Below, in pieces: positions 63,771 through 64,000 of a DNA stretch of 64,000 bases. The notes under the pieces were generated by a model. The model was not told the origin of the DNA. It did not search any database and worked only from the letters and a program-made list of their open reading frames with translations. Numbering within the stretch: the stretch's first letter is position 1; each line of letters opens with the position of its first letter. A program made the position numbers and the translations under genes. Source of the DNA: Paenibacillus antarcticus (GTDB lineage Bacteria; Bacillota; Bacilli; Paenibacillales; Paenibacillaceae); assembly GCF_001637225.1 (NCBI RefSeq), contig NZ_LVJI01000001.1:124001-188000 (forward strand), written 5' to 3'.

Positions 63771-64000
63771 GAGATTTTCACCTCCTCTTAACTTGCATTT
63801 GCAAGCTTTAAGTAGGGCTACAACTCTTTTCCCCAGTCCATAGTATGTAACAAGGGCAGAAATTTATGCAGCATCGGTGAAATCAAAATATCTTCATAAT
63901 CAAATCGATTTTTCAAGCACAAAGCTAGGTAATGATTTATAAGTTTCGATCGCTTGACCTAGACTCCTTAACATCTTTTCTGTGCATTTCCCATTTCCTC

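Noticed and set aside
63818..64000. Short minus-strand frames at the right edge (63818-63958 and 63900-64000)
   Set aside because: Neither has a convincing start or domain. One may be the 3' end of a gene outside the window, but that cannot be shown.

Overview
The window looks like a chromosomal segment of a spore-forming, low-to-mid GC Bacillota, most likely Paenibacillus or a close relative. Pointers are genes typical of spore-formers (PrkA, YhbH/DUF444, SpoVR, a gamma-SASP-like peptide, AbrB with paired Spo0A boxes), LiaFSR, MetNIQ under an S-box, a preQ1-I riboswitch, strong AGGAGG ribosome sites with frequent TTG/GTG starts, and a YesMN-type sugar ABC operon. No tRNA, rRNA, transposase, phage module or CRISPR array was seen.

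Layout. 0-3.5 kb: the start of an SDR gene, then metN-metI-metQ behind a SAM riboswitch. 3.5-14 kb: mostly minus-strand housekeeping genes (HEPN protein, ctaA, thioredoxin, MurJ-type flippase, DUF456, HAD phosphatase, PBP2, an HTH regulator) with one plus-strand DUF2515 gene. 14.2-18.5 kb: small proteins, AIM24 and the queCDEF operon. 18.5-21 kb: EcsC and a K+/H+ antiporter. 21.1-24.5 kb: the most unusual locus. A multi-TM sensor kinase is divergent from a class I isoprenoid-synthase-like gene, which is followed by an NHLP-leader-like 79-aa peptide ending in Trp; the arrangement recalls ComP/ComQ/ComX. 24.5-32.7 kb: moaA, glutathione peroxidase, a TIM-barrel protein, a coiled-coil plus polysaccharide-deacetylase pair, yhbH, and a broken basic-secretory-protein/discoidin gene. 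32.7-39.4 kb: a sugar ABC transporter with its own YesMN two-component system and a cre site. 39.6-45.3 kb: CYTH, YhaM, SpoVR and PrkA. 45.3-50.1 kb: a 41-bp tandem repeat, a DUF2161 nuclease-like protein, an aminotransferase, a LuxR-type regulator and an exported phosphodiester-glycosidase-like protein. 50.2-56.5 kb: abrB, trmL, serC, a proteobacterial-type (GSI-beta) glnA with a GlnR/TnrA box, aroF and ispH. 56.5-63.8 kb: three cell-envelope stress modules (a CssRS-like pair, HtrA, LiaRSF) and an SASP-like peptide.

Common threads are sporulation (PrkA, YhbH, SpoVR, AbrB, SASP-like peptide), envelope homeostasis (PBP2, MurJ, HtrA, LiaFSR) and riboswitch-controlled metabolism. Starts were set by ribosome-binding sites; domain calls come from reading motifs and remembered family features, without any database search.
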